From positions 1-64,000 of the forward strand of contig JAHABX010000012.1 of the NCBI GenBank assembly GCA_018376135.1: a DNA stretch of 64,000 nt. The letters are read 5' to 3'. Made by a program: the position numbers and the translations under genes. Shown in pieces: positions 9,098 to 18,529 of the stretch (the first letter of the stretch is position 1; every line of letters begins with the position of its first letter). The stretch is from Clostridiales bacterium. Lineage in GTDB: Bacteria > Bacillota > Clostridia > Lachnospirales > Lachnospiraceae. The notes under the pieces are model-generated. The model saw only the letters and a program-made list of their open reading frames with translations. It made no database searches and was not told the DNA's origin.

Positions 9098-9140
9098 TTT
9101 GTACAATTCTCTTTACAAAGACTGCACTATTGTATACAAT
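9098..9140. promoter_or_regulatory. Divergent promoter region with operator-like palindromes
   Basis: Between the DUF819 gene and the epimerase gene. A plus-strand promoter reads TTTACA (9112-9117), 17 bases, TACAAT (9135-9140). A perfect 12-base palindrome ATTGTATACAAT (9129-9140) covers that -10, and a second inverted repeat TTTGTA (9098-9103)/TACAAA (9114-9119) covers the -35. Palindromes of the TTGTATACAA type are typical GntR-family operators, so joint control of both genes by one repressor is plausible. No regulator gene is adjacent. Confidence 0.55.
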
Positions 9141-9190
9141 GATACCATAGTTTGTCTTTTAAGGCAATACATTTAAGGGGGACAAAAACC

Positions 9191-10285
9191 ATGAAAATTA
9201 CCGACATACGTTTAGGAATGATCTCTGTTCCGCTCCGGGTTCCGTTCAAGACCGCACTGCGCTCCGTGGACAGTGTGGAGGATGTGATCGTGGAGATCCA
9301 TACGGATACCGGCGCCGTAGGCTACGGGGAGGCTCCGCCTACCGGAGTCATTACCGGAGACACTGCAGGAGCCATTATCGGAGCCGTGAAGGAACATATC
9401 TCCAAAGCCCTGATCGGCAGGGACGTGGATGATTTTGAAGACCTGATGATCGCCCTGAACCGGTGCATTTTAAAAAATACCAGCGCCAAAGCAGCCGTGG
9501 ATATGGCGCTTTGGGATCTGTACGGTCAGCTCTACCGGATTCCGGTATACAAGCTGATGGGCGGCGCCAGAAAATCCATCACCACCGATATCACCATCAG
9601 CGTCAATGAACCGGACGAGATGGTACGCGACGCACTGAATGCCATTGAGCGGGGCTATGACTGTCTAAAAGTCAAGGTCGGCAAGGAATCCGAGAAGGAC
9701 ATCGCCCGCCTGGCTGCCATCCGGTCGGCAGTACCTAAGGATACCCTGATCCGAATTGACGCCAATCAGGGCTGGTCTCCCAAGGAAGCGGTACGTATCC
9801 TGAACGGCATGCAGGAACGGGGACTGGATATCGAGTTCGTGGAGCAGCCGGTCCAGGCTCATGATTTTGAAGGACTGAAATATGTAACGGAACGCTCCTA
9901 TGTTCCGGTACTTGCCGACGAGAGCGTTTTCTCACCGGAGGATGCCCTGAAGATCATGCAGATGGGCGCCGCCGATCTGGTCAATATCAAGCTGATGAAG
10001 TGCGGCGGTCTGTACAATGCCCTGAAGATTGCCTCTGCCGCAGAGGTCTATGGCGTGGAATGTATGATCGGCTGTATGCTGGAAGCCAAGATCAGCGTCA
10101 ATGCCGCTGTGCATCTTGCCTGTGCAAAGCAGATCATCACCAGGATCGACCTGGACGGCCCCGTACTCTGCAGGGAGGATCCGATCCTGGGCGGAGCCGT
10201 TTTTGACGAGAAGACCATTACCGTATCCGACGAACCGGGACTGGGCATCCGGGGGATCGAAGAAGGACGCATCTATTATCTGTGA
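9191..10285 (+). CDS. Dipeptide epimerase (L-Ala-D/L-Glu epimerase type, enolase superfamily)
   Basis: A 364-residue muconate-lactonizing-type enolase superfamily enzyme that epimerises a dipeptide, typically L-Ala-D-Glu from peptidoglycan. The start MKITDIRLGMISVPL follows AAGGGGG. The N-terminal capping domain is followed by the barrel with CLKVKVG (catalytic KxK), RIDANQGW, EFVEQPV and VLADESVF (three metal ligands D, E, D) and LVNIKLMKCGG (second catalytic lysine). The motif set matches AEE/YkfB enzymes; exact dipeptide specificity is not readable. It is divergent from DUF819 and convergent with pepD. Confidence 0.87.
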   Translation: MKITDIRLGMISVPLRVPFKTALRSVDSVEDVIVEIHTDTGAVGYGEAPPTGVITGDTAGAIIGAVKEHISKALIGRDVDDFEDLMIALNRCILKNTSAKAAVDMALWDLYGQLYRIPVYKLMGGARKSITTDITISVNEPDEMVRDALNAIERGYDCLKVKVGKESEKDIARLAAIRSAVPKDTLIRIDANQGWSPKEAVRILNGMQERGLDIEFVEQPVQAHDFEGLKYVTERSYVPVLADESVFSPEDALKIMQMGAADLVNIKLMKCGGLYNALKIASAAEVYGVECMIGCMLEAKISVNAAVHLACAKQIITRIDLDGPVLCREDPILGGAVFDEKTITVSDEPGLGIRGIEEGRIYYL

Positions 10286-10320
10286 TCCTTTGATCCGCAC
10301 AGCTGTAACGGACTATTAAG

Positions 10321-10364
10321 AAGAGGATCTCTGACAGCCATTTTCCGCTGTCAGAGATCCTCTT
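10321..10364. terminator. Bidirectional intrinsic terminator
   Basis: A perfect 18-base inverted repeat (AAGAGGATCTCTGACAGC and complement) with loop CATTTTCC lies between the convergent epimerase and pepD genes. It is flanked by TTTT on one side and AAAA-type sequence on the other, so it can serve both strands. Confidence 0.88.
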
Positions 10365-10374
10365 TTCGCTCTTC

Positions 10375-11820
10375 TTATTTTGCCGCAAGCACCGCCTTGA
10401 TATATTCCCACACGCGGCCCACGGACGATATACTCAGCCGTTCGTTGGGCGTATGGATATCCAGCTGATCCGGTCCGAAGGAGATACAGTCAAGCCCTTC
10501 GATCTTATCCGAAAGGATTCCGCATTCCAGTCCCGCATGAAGGGTCTGGACCTCCGGTTTTCTTCCATACTGCGCTTCAAATACGGAGATACACAGATCC
10601 CGGAGTCCGGACTCTCTGGCATACGGCCATGCCGGATAATCTCCCTGAAAGAGCGTCTCTCCGCCCAGCATCCGGGTCAGAAGCTGCACCTTCGCCGCAA
10701 GCTGCTCCTTTGCAGACGGCACGGAGCTCCTGATGGAGAAACGAAGTACCAGCTCCTCTCCTTCCAGCTCCACAACGCCCATATTCAGGGACGTCTCCAC
10801 CAGTCCCGGAAGGTCCATGCTCATTGCCTGTACTCCATTGGGCATCAGATTCAGTGCGGCTGCCACTTTGTCCAGAGAGGCCGCATCCAGCGCCTGACAC
10901 TCCTTTTCTTCTCCCTTTATCAGCTCAAGACAGATATCCGGATCTGCAGTTCCGTACTCGGATCCCATCTGCCGATGAAACTCTTCTATGACCGCCTTCA
11001 GTTCCTCCAGCTGATCCGGCTTCACCAGAAGCTCCAGCCGTCCGTCCTTCGGAATCACATTTTCCTTCGCGCCTCCTGCCAGGGATACAAGCGCACAGGG
11101 CACACGGTCACGCAGCAGCATGAGAACTCTTCCCAGCAGCACATTGGCATTCGCTCTTCCTTTATCGATCTCCGTGCCGGAATGCCCTCCGGCCAAGCCC
11201 TTCAGCACAAGCCTGCACAACAGTCCCTGTCCCGGTACTCGGTTCATGGGGATCCGGCATTTTGCCCTTCTCCCTCCCGCACAGCCAACGGTCAGGACTC
11301 CCTCCATCTCAGAGTCCACGTTCAACAGCCGTTTTCCCCGGCACATGGACAGGTCCATGGCGGAAGCACCCAGAAGTCCCACTTCCTCACAGACCGTCAG
11401 CACTACCTCCAGACGCGGGTGAGGAATATCCTCCGCATCCAGAAGCGCCAGTGCATACGCCACCGCGATCCCGTCATCGCCGCCCAGAGTCGTCCCCTCC
11501 GCAGTGACGTAATCCCCGTCGATCAGCAGCCGGAGACCTTCCTTCTCCATATCCAGATCACAGCCTTCCGCCTTGTCACCGACCATATCCAGATGTCCCT
11601 GCAAAATGACAGTATCCTCCTGCTCATAGCCCGGGGTCGCTTCTCCCACAATGAGAACATTGCCCATCTCATCCTGAGAACAGAAAAGCCCTCTCTCGCG
11701 GGCAAATGCCACACAGTAATCACTCAGCTCCTGCTCATGATGGGAAATGTGAGGGATGCTGCAGATTTCTTCAAAAAACCGGAACACCGGCTTCGGCTCC
11801 AGATGCTGTAATACGCTCAT
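10375..11820 (-). CDS. pepD: Beta-Ala-His / aminoacyl-histidine dipeptidase, M20 family
   Basis: Cytosolic zinc dipeptidase of broad specificity, 481 residues, normal for PepD. Metal and catalytic motifs are in order: QGHLDMVGD, LGGDDGIAVAYALALL, the general base in TVCEEVGLLGA, VDSEMEG, and a C-terminal histidine in LHAGLECGILSDK. A dimerisation domain is inserted near residues 205-385 (AGGHSGTEIDKGRANAN). Placed beside the epimerase and DUF819 genes, it may cleave the epimerised dipeptide, which is an inference from context. Confidence 0.92.
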   Translation of the reverse strand: MSVLQHLEPKPVFRFFEEICSIPHISHHEQELSDYCVAFARERGLFCSQDEMGNVLIVGEATPGYEQEDTVILQGHLDMVGDKAEGCDLDMEKEGLRLLIDGDYVTAEGTTLGGDDGIAVAYALALLDAEDIPHPRLEVVLTVCEEVGLLGASAMDLSMCRGKRLLNVDSEMEGVLTVGCAGGRRAKCRIPMNRVPGQGLLCRLVLKGLAGGHSGTEIDKGRANANVLLGRVLMLLRDRVPCALVSLAGGAKENVIPKDGRLELLVKPDQLEELKAVIEEFHRQMGSEYGTADPDICLELIKGEEKECQALDAASLDKVAAALNLMPNGVQAMSMDLPGLVETSLNMGVVELEGEELVLRFSIRSSVPSAKEQLAAKVQLLTRMLGGETLFQGDYPAWPYARESGLRDLCISVFEAQYGRKPEVQTLHAGLECGILSDKIEGLDCISFGPDQLDIHTPNERLSISSVGRVWEYIKAVLAAK

Positions 11821-11880
11821 ATTTTATTCTCCATTCCTGTCTTTTCTTAAAATATAACAGAATTTCTCATCTTTTGCAAA

Positions 11881-11907
11881 AAGGAAGCGCCAAAACGGCA
11901 CTTCCTT
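11881..11907 (-). terminator. Intrinsic terminator of the cell wall hydrolase gene
   Basis: Stem AAGGAAGTGCC/GGCGCTTCCTT with one G-T pair and loop GTTTT, followed on the minus strand by TTTTTGC. It lies 12 bases past the stop codon. Confidence 0.82.
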
Positions 11908-11918
11908 CCACACAATTT

Positions 11919-12938
11919 TTAATAAAAAACATGTCCTCCGATCACAATTCCCGGAATACCGGAGCTTGCGCTGCGGAAATGAGTGACCGCACCGACGGTG
12001 GTCTCTCCATTGATAGCTGCCTGTGCCGCCTGCATGCAGCTTGCCTTGGGACCTGCTGCCATGATCGAAGCAACCTTCCCTGTAGCTGCCGGACCAAACT
12101 GTCCAGGCGCAGAGATAACTGCCTGGATCGAATTGGGGTAAGCGCCGCTTCTTACACGGTTCATAACTACCGCTCCCACCGCCAGCTGACCTTCGTAGGG
12201 CTGATTGCCTGCTTCTGCCTGGATCAGAGCCGCCAGCAGCGTAGTCTCATCACCGGAAGCCGCAACCGCTCCAAGATTCTTCGTTCTCTTTTCCTTTTCT
12301 TCAGCCGCTTTCCGTGCCGCCTCTTCCGCCTCGATCTCTTCTATGGTCTTCGCCTGTCCATACTCATATGCCACTTCCACATATTCTGCGGAAATATAAT
12401 CCACTTCTCCGTCGGAGTAGATGATCTCCAGCCAGCCGTCCTGCTCCTGGCCTACCTCGATCTTCTCTCCAAGACCGATCAGGTCGATCACCTGTGCCTC
12501 CACGGTGGCTTCATCTCTGACCTTCAGAGTCTCGGTCATGACCGTTGCCATCTTCCTCACATCTAAAGCCGCACGTTCCTCGGCTTCCTTACCAAAAGCC
12601 AGATAGTCATTGCTCACCCATCCGGTCACATTTCCGGACTGGATCAGCGTCCATCCGTCTCCCTCTTCCACGATCTCGCCGGCGTCTCCTTTGAACAGCT
12701 TTCCGACTACAGACGCCTCTGTACCTGCCTCTGCACGGATGCTGACAGAATCCTCTACCTTCGCCATAACTCTTCCTGCCCACTCGTCGCCTACCAGGAT
12801 CTCTTCCACATCCTCCGGTGTGAGCTGGTCAAAAAGTGCATTCAGTGTATCGTCGCCTTCGTTTCCCAGACCTGCAAATCCAGTCAGGCATAACCACATC
12901 ATCGTAAAAAGAAGCGCTGCCATTCCCTTTTTCCACAT
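11919..12938 (-). CDS. Exported SH3-domain cell wall hydrolase (SleB/CwlJ type)
   Basis: A 339-residue secreted protein. The signal peptide is MWKKGMAALLFTMMWLCLTGFAG. Two bacterial SH3 domains follow at about residues 60-115 (VSIRAEAGTEASVVGKLF, GWVSNDYLAFG) and 133-190 (LKVRDEATVEAQVIDLIG, DYISAEYVEV), then a charged coiled segment EEIEAEEAARKAAEEKEKR. The Hydrolase_2 domain is residues 230-339 (LLAALIQAEAGNQPYEGQLA with the catalytic glutamate, AVVMNRVRSGAYP, THFRSA). Such enzymes cut cortex or vegetative peptidoglycan. It has its own terminator and a long AT-rich leader. Confidence 0.9.
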   Translation of the reverse strand: MWKKGMAALLFTMMWLCLTGFAGLGNEGDDTLNALFDQLTPEDVEEILVGDEWAGRVMAKVEDSVSIRAEAGTEASVVGKLFKGDAGEIVEEGDGWTLIQSGNVTGWVSNDYLAFGKEAEERAALDVRKMATVMTETLKVRDEATVEAQVIDLIGLGEKIEVGQEQDGWLEIIYSDGEVDYISAEYVEVAYEYGQAKTIEEIEAEEAARKAAEEKEKRTKNLGAVAASGDETTLLAALIQAEAGNQPYEGQLAVGAVVMNRVRSGAYPNSIQAVISAPGQFGPAATGKVASIMAAGPKASCMQAAQAAINGETTVGAVTHFRSASSGIPGIVIGGHVFY

Positions 12939-13103
12939 CTGAATATCCTCCCATTTTCATAACCCTGTACTATAGCATATTATGCTTGTTTCAATAATAT
13001 GTTACATTTCTATTACATTTATTACGGAGATTTTATCAGATGCAGGAAGATTTGTCAACTTTTCGTAAAGAAACTGTATCAAAAGTGTATCTTCAGCACT
13101 GCT

Positions 13104-13874
13104 TTACCGTCTCTGACGGCATACTTCATACATTAAGACGGACGCGGCAACCGCTGCATTCAGAGACTCCAGCTTCCCGTGCATGGGAATCCGAATCCAG
13201 GTATCCGCCCGGCTGCTCAGCTCTTCCGTCAGACCATTGCCCTCATTGCCGATGAAAAATGCACATCCTCCCCGGTAGTCCTCTTCATCGTAGCTGTTCT
13301 TCCCCTTCAGATGCGCTGCGTAGGTGCGGATCCCCCGTGCCTTCAGACCGGGAAGCACCTCCTCCAGACAGTCCACATACAAAAAGGGCATTCGGTAAAC
13401 AGAGCCCATGGTAGAACGGATGGTCTTGGGATTATAAAGGTCTACAGAGCTTCGGCTTAATATAATACCGTCTGCTCCCGCCCCCTCTGCGGTCCGCATG
13501 ATCGTCCCCAGATTCCCCGGATCCTGCAGATTTTCCAGAAGCAGCAGATGGGGATTCCCGCCATCCGCCATATCCTCCAGACGATACCGATACTGCTCTA
13601 CCACACACAGAATTCCCTGGGGTGTCTTTGTGTCGCTTACCGCCGCAAACACGTGATCCTCCAGGATCTCATGATCCAGACCTTTAAGAAAAGCCTGTCC
13701 TTTTTCTTCGTACAGGCTTTTGGAAATATATATTTTTCTGATTTTATCTTCGGGTGCTTCCTGGAACATCTTTATGCCTTCCACCAGAAAAACGCCCTGC
13801 TCATTCCTTGCTCTGGCTTTTTTCGCCAGCTGCTGCAGGTTCTTCACCTGCGGATTCGATGTACTTGTAATCAT
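13104..13874 (-). CDS. SpoU/TrmH family rRNA 2'-O-methyltransferase
   Basis: A 256-residue SPOUT-class RNA methyltransferase. The N-terminal substrate-binding domain starts MITSTSNPQVKNLQQLAKK. The knotted methyltransferase domain has motif 1 LLLENLQDPGNLGTIMRTAEG, motif 2 FIGNEGNGL and motif 3 IPMHGKLESLNAAVAASVLMYE. It overlaps pfkA by one base (TAATG), so it is the last gene of a dnaE-pfkA-methyltransferase unit. The target nucleotide is not readable; the 23S rRNA is typical for this subgroup. Confidence 0.9.
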   Translation of the reverse strand: MITSTSNPQVKNLQQLAKKARARNEQGVFLVEGIKMFQEAPEDKIRKIYISKSLYEEKGQAFLKGLDHEILEDHVFAAVSDTKTPQGILCVVEQYRYRLEDMADGGNPHLLLLENLQDPGNLGTIMRTAEGAGADGIILSRSSVDLYNPKTIRSTMGSVYRMPFLYVDCLEEVLPGLKARGIRTYAAHLKGKNSYDEEDYRGGCAFFIGNEGNGLTEELSSRADTWIRIPMHGKLESLNAAVAASVLMYEVCRQRR

Positions 13875-14848
13875 TATTTTGACATATCCTTTGCGACCTC
13901 TATCATATACGGAGAAACGCCCTTGTTCATGCCCAGAGCCTCATTGATATCAAAGTCCTTAAACTCTCCCTGAGAAAAACCAACTACCCGGTTGGACTTT
14001 CCTTCACAGAGCAGATCCACTGCCATGGCACCCATCATGGTCGCATAGACACGGTCGCGGCAGGTAGGACTTCCGCCGCGCTGCATGTAGCCCAGGATCG
14101 TTGCACGGGTCTCCACTCCGGTCGCCGCTTCGATCCGTCTCGCCATAGACGTGGAATGTCCGATGCCCTCTGCATTGATGATAATATGATGCTTCTTGCC
14201 GCGCTTCCGGTTGGCAATGATATTGTTGATGATCTTCTGCTCGTCGTAATCATACTGTTCCGGGATCAGAATATCCTCCGCACCATTGGCAATACCGCAC
14301 CAAAGTGCAATATATCCCGCATTCCGTCCCATAACCTCGATGATACTGCACCGTTCATGGGAGGTAGACGTATCACGCACCTTATCGATCGCCTGCATGG
14401 CGGTATTCACTGCCGTATCAAAGCCGATGGTATATTCTGTACAGGCAATATCCAGATCGATCGTCCCCGGCACTCCCACCGTATTCACGCCATACTTTGC
14501 CAGCATCTGCGCTCCTGCGAAGGAGCCGTCTCCGCCGATCACCACCAGACCGTCGATCCCGTGCTTTTTACAGATCTTTGCTCCCTTTTTCTGTCCTTCC
14601 TCTGTACGGAATTCAGCGCAGCGCGCCGTAAACAGAACGGTTCCGCCCTTATCCACCACATCGCTGACCGACTCTCTGGTCATATCAATAATATCTTCTT
14701 CCAGAAGCCCCTGATAGCCTCTGCGGATTCCCTTTACTTTCTTTCCATTTGCGCACGCCTTCCTCACTACTGCACGAATTGCCGCATTCATGCCGGGCGC
14801 GTCACCACCACTTGTCAAAACCCCGATTGTGTTAATTTCTTTTGCCAT
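13874..14848 (-). CDS. pfkA: 6-phosphofructokinase
   Basis: Phosphorylates fructose 6-phosphate in glycolysis. The start MAKEINTIGVLTSGGDAPGMNAAIRA follows GGAGGAAGGACC; 324 residues is usual for the ATP-type enzyme. VVIGGDGSFAGA carries the glycine that favours ATP over pyrophosphate. The catalytic loop reads PGTIDLDI rather than PGTIDND as in E. coli; this variant occurs in clostridial enzymes. SSHERCSIIEVMGR-type substrate sequence is present (TSTSHERCSIIEVMGRNAGY). It lies 68 bases after dnaE. Confidence 0.95.
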   Translation of the reverse strand: MAKEINTIGVLTSGGDAPGMNAAIRAVVRKACANGKKVKGIRRGYQGLLEEDIIDMTRESVSDVVDKGGTVLFTARCAEFRTEEGQKKGAKICKKHGIDGLVVIGGDGSFAGAQMLAKYGVNTVGVPGTIDLDIACTEYTIGFDTAVNTAMQAIDKVRDTSTSHERCSIIEVMGRNAGYIALWCGIANGAEDILIPEQYDYDEQKIINNIIANRKRGKKHHIIINAEGIGHSTSMARRIEAATGVETRATILGYMQRGGSPTCRDRVYATMMGAMAVDLLCEGKSNRVVGFSQGEFKDFDINEALGMNKGVSPYMIEVAKDMSK

Positions 14849-14916
14849 GGTCCTTCCTCCGCAAAATGTCATAAATGCCGCGGCTCTTAGTCCGCTGTTG
14901 GTCTATCAAATTCATT

Positions 14917-17900
14917 CTAATTCATTTTGGATACATTTTCAATACGCTTCTCGACAGCTTTCACGTTTTTCTCGCCGAATTTTATATACAGCTTCTCCAG
15001 AAGCTCCGGCCAAACGCGTACATTTCTGCTGGGCGGCAGCACCTTTTTCATCTTCTCCTTCTTCACGTAGATGATCACGGCATCCCCGCCTTCGCTGTCC
15101 ATCAGCATCCGGTACAGCTCCGCCTCCTGATTCTGGTATTCCTGCATATCCGCAAACTGTATCCACAGCTCCTTCTGAACCGTCTCAAAGGGAACGATCC
15201 GTTCCAGGATCAGCTTGCTCGCCTTATCCTCCTCTGCCGAGATGCGTCCGCTGACGAACACCTTGCTGTCCGTATTCAGAAGCCCTGCATTCTTCTCATA
15301 ATCCTTCGGGAAAATGATGACCTCAGCGGTTCCCACCAGATCCTCCACGGTGATGAACGCCATCATCTTATTGGTCTTGGTCGCTTTTGTGGTCTTGGAG
15401 GTGATCATACCGCCGATCACTGCCCGTTCTCCGTCTGTAACCTTGGGCTCCTCACCCTCCTCCACTGCTTCAAAATCCGTTGTCACATGGGAGATCCCGC
15501 GCCGCCACTGCTCCTCATACTCCTCCAGCGGGTGACCGCTGATATAGATCCCCAGCACTTCCTTCTCGAAGGCAAGCAGGTCCTCCTTGCCATATTCGTC
15601 CACCTTCGGAATCTTCACCCGGAAGGCTTCCTTCTCCTCCTCCGGCACAAAATCAAACAGGCTCATCTGACCTGCAAATTCCGTCTTCTTTTTCTGTGCC
15701 GCCTGATCCATCATCTGTCCATAGATCATCATCATCTGTCTGCGGTTCGCCGGAAAACTGTCAAAAGCTCCTGACTTGATAAAGTTTTCCACGGTTCTTT
15801 TATTGACATCTTTGCCGGAGGTTCGCTCAATAAAGTCGCTCAGATCGCGGAAGGGACCATTCAGCCCGCGCTCCTCCAGAAGCGCCTCGATCACCGGACG
15901 CCCCACACTTTTGATGGCATTCAGTCCGTAACGGATGGAATTGCCGGATACGGAAAAGGCACTCTCGCTCTCATTGATATCCGGGGCAAGGATCTTGATC
16001 CCCATCTGTCTGCAGCTTAAAATATATTCCGACACCTTGGACGAGTTATCAATGACCGACGTGATCAGCGCCGCCATGAACTCCACCGGATAATAGTATT
16101 TTAACCAGGCAGTCTGATAGGTCACCACTGCATATGCCGCCGCATGGGATTTATTAAATGCGTATTTTGCAAAATCGATCATATCATCATAGATCTTGTT
16201 GGCAGTTTTCTCCGGAATCCCTCTGGCAATACAGCCCGGCACCCCTTCCTCCTCATTGCCGTACACAAAATTCTGACGTTCCTTTTCCATAACGGACGCC
16301 TTTTTCTTGGACATGGCACGGCGCACCAGATCACTTCTTCCCAGTGTATATCCCGCCAGCCTCTGCACGATCTGCATAACCTGCTCCTGATAGACGATAC
16401 AGCCGTAGGTAGGCTCCAGGATCGACTCCAGCTCCGGACAGTCATAGGTAATGTCCTCTTTGTGATTCTTTCCTTTGATATACTGGGGGATAAAATCCAT
16501 GGGACCCGGACGGTACAGGGCAATGCCTGCAATGATGTCCTCCAGACTCTGGGGCTTTAACTCCTTCATGAAGTTCTTCATACCCGCGCTCTCCACCTGG
16601 AAAATGCCGTCTGTCCGTCCGGTTCCAAAGGAGCTTAATACTGCTTTATCATTATAATCGATCTGATCCATATCGATACGTGCGCCCTGGCTTTTCTCTG
16701 CCAGTCTTACTGCATTCTGGATCACCGTAAGGGTCCGAAGCCCCAGAAAGTCCATTTTCAGAAGTCCCAGCTCCTCCAGCGTCGTCATGGTGAACTGGGT
16801 TGTAATGGAACCGTCCTGTGCTCTGGACAACGGTACATATTCGTCCACGGATTTCTGGCTGATGACCACGCCCGCCGCATGCATGGATGTATGTCTCGGC
16901 AGACCCTCCAGCCTCTTGGACATGTCCACAAGCTCCCTCACCTGCTCGTTGGTCTCATAGAGGTTTTTGAACTCCGGATTCATCTTCAGCGCCTTGTCCA
17001 GTGTGATATTCAACTCCTGGGGGACCATCTTCGCAATGGAATCCACAAAGGCGTATGGAAGATCCATGACCCTTCCCACATCCCGAAGCACGCCCCGCGC
17101 CGCCAGCGTACCGAAGGTGACGATCTGCACCACCCGGTCCTTGCCGTACTTCTGCACCACATAATCAATGACCTCCTGTCTTCGTTCAAAGCAGAAGTCA
17201 ATATCAATATCCGGCATGGACACACGCTCCGGATTCAGGAAACGCTCAAAGAGAAGCTGATACTTCACCGGATCGATATTGGTGATCTCCAGTGTATAGG
17301 ACACCAGACTTCCCGCCGCCGATCCTCTTCCCGGTCCCACCGCGATCCCATGATCTCTTGCAAACTTGATAAAATCCCATACAATAAGAAAATAATCCAC
17401 ATAACCCATTTTCTGGATGATCGACAGCTCATACGTAAGCTGCTTCTTCAGCGTCCCGTCATCCTCCGGGTAACGGTTCGCAAGCCCGGCATAACACAGC
17501 TCATTCAGATATTCCCAGGAAGTATAGCCCTGGGGCACATCATACTTCGGCAGCTTGGTCACTCCGAACTCGATCTCCACATTGCACCGGTCCGCGATCT
17601 TCTGAGTATTCTCCAGCGCCTGACGCGCATATGGGAACAGCGCTGCCATCTCCTCGGGCGATTTCACATAATACTGACCGCCTTCATAGCGCATCCGGTC
17701 CTCATCTGCCAGACGCTTGCCCGTCTGCAGACAGAGCAGGATGTCATGAGGCTTCACGTCATCCGCATAGGTATAATGAATATCATTGGTAGCCGCCAGC
17801 TCTATGTCAATCTCCCGGCTCATACGCAGCAGTGCCTGATTGACCTGCTTCTGCTCCGGAATGCCATGATCCTGAAGCTCCAGGAAAAAATTCCCCTTGC

Positions 17901-18399
17901 CAAAGATGCCCTCATATCTTCGGGCAGCCTCGCACGCCTCCCCGTACAGCCCCTTCATGATATACCGCTGCACCTCACCTGCCAGACAGGCGCTCAGCGC
18001 AATGATTCCTTCGTGGTACTTCTCCAGGATCTCCCGGTCCACCCGGGGACGGTAATAGAAGCCTTCCGTAAAACCGGCCGATACGATCTTCATCAGATTC
18101 TGGTAGCCCTGCTGATTCTCCGCCAGCAGCACCAGATGATAATAACGGTCCTCTCCGCCCGTGGTTTCCTTATCAAAACGGGAATTGGGCGCAACGTATA
18201 CCTCACATCCAAGGATCGGCTTGATTCCCTGCGCCTTTGCTTCCCGGTAAAAATCTATGACTCCATACATGACCCCGTGGTCCGTAATCGCCGCACTGTT
18301 CATGCCAAGCTCCTTCACCCGGGATACATATTCCTTTATCTTATTGGAACCATCCAACAGACTGTATTCTGTATGCACGTGCAGATGTGCAAAATTCAT
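14917..18399 (-). CDS. dnaE: DNA polymerase III subunit alpha (DnaE type)
   Basis: Replicative C-family polymerase, 1160 residues. The N-terminal PHP domain starts MNFAHLHVHTEYSLLDGSNKI. The polymerase core has GPGRGSAAGSLVSY and PDIDIDFCFERRQEVIDYV with the catalytic aspartates. Then come the thumb/fingers (YQEQVMQIVQRLAGYTLGRSD, AYAVVTYQTAWLKYYYPVEF), a helix-hairpin-helix tail, and an OB-fold near residue 1000 (IGGMITSKTTKATKTNKMMAF). There is no 3'-5' exonuclease insertion, so it is DnaE and not PolC. In Firmicutes DnaE extends primers before handing over to PolC. It is followed by pfkA. Confidence 0.97.
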   Translation of the reverse strand: MNFAHLHVHTEYSLLDGSNKIKEYVSRVKELGMNSAAITDHGVMYGVIDFYREAKAQGIKPILGCEVYVAPNSRFDKETTGGEDRYYHLVLLAENQQGYQNLMKIVSAGFTEGFYYRPRVDREILEKYHEGIIALSACLAGEVQRYIMKGLYGEACEAARRYEGIFGKGNFFLELQDHGIPEQKQVNQALLRMSREIDIELAATNDIHYTYADDVKPHDILLCLQTGKRLADEDRMRYEGGQYYVKSPEEMAALFPYARQALENTQKIADRCNVEIEFGVTKLPKYDVPQGYTSWEYLNELCYAGLANRYPEDDGTLKKQLTYELSIIQKMGYVDYFLIVWDFIKFARDHGIAVGPGRGSAAGSLVSYTLEITNIDPVKYQLLFERFLNPERVSMPDIDIDFCFERRQEVIDYVVQKYGKDRVVQIVTFGTLAARGVLRDVGRVMDLPYAFVDSIAKMVPQELNITLDKALKMNPEFKNLYETNEQVRELVDMSKRLEGLPRHTSMHAAGVVISQKSVDEYVPLSRAQDGSITTQFTMTTLEELGLLKMDFLGLRTLTVIQNAVRLAEKSQGARIDMDQIDYNDKAVLSSFGTGRTDGIFQVESAGMKNFMKELKPQSLEDIIAGIALYRPGPMDFIPQYIKGKNHKEDITYDCPELESILEPTYGCIVYQEQVMQIVQRLAGYTLGRSDLVRRAMSKKKASVMEKERQNFVYGNEEEGVPGCIARGIPEKTANKIYDDMIDFAKYAFNKSHAAAYAVVTYQTAWLKYYYPVEFMAALITSVIDNSSKVSEYILSCRQMGIKILAPDINESESAFSVSGNSIRYGLNAIKSVGRPVIEALLEERGLNGPFRDLSDFIERTSGKDVNKRTVENFIKSGAFDSFPANRRQMMMIYGQMMDQAAQKKKTEFAGQMSLFDFVPEEEKEAFRVKIPKVDEYGKEDLLAFEKEVLGIYISGHPLEEYEEQWRRGISHVTTDFEAVEEGEEPKVTDGERAVIGGMITSKTTKATKTNKMMAFITVEDLVGTAEVIIFPKDYEKNAGLLNTDSKVFVSGRISAEEDKASKLILERIVPFETVQKELWIQFADMQEYQNQEAELYRMLMDSEGGDAVIIYVKKEKMKKVLPPSRNVRVWPELLEKLYIKFGEKNVKAVEKRIENVSKMN

Positions 18400-18482
18400 C
18401 TTCGTTCCCCCATATCATCATACTTTCTTTCATTATAACCGATTCCCCGGCAATCATAAAGCATCTTTTCTTTTACGTAAAA

Positions 18483-18507
18483 AAGGCTCCCCTTCACGGG
18501 AAGCCTT
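18483..18507 (-). terminator. Intrinsic terminator after the HPr-like gene
   Basis: Stem AAGGCTTCCC/GGGGAGCCTT with loop GTGAA and then TTTTTTACG on the minus strand, 22 bases past the stop of the HPr-like gene and ahead of dnaE. It separates the two transcription units. Confidence 0.85.
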
Positions 18508-18529
18508 CAAGTTCAAGTCATATACTCAA

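Noticed and set aside
10453..11811. 452-residue open frame opposite pepD
   Set aside because: Antisense shadow; pepD has every catalytic motif on the minus strand.
16879..18438. 519-residue open frame on the strand opposite dnaE
   Set aside because: The frame lies wholly inside dnaE, has no ribosome site, and its composition (rich in H, L, I, R) is that of an antisense shadow.
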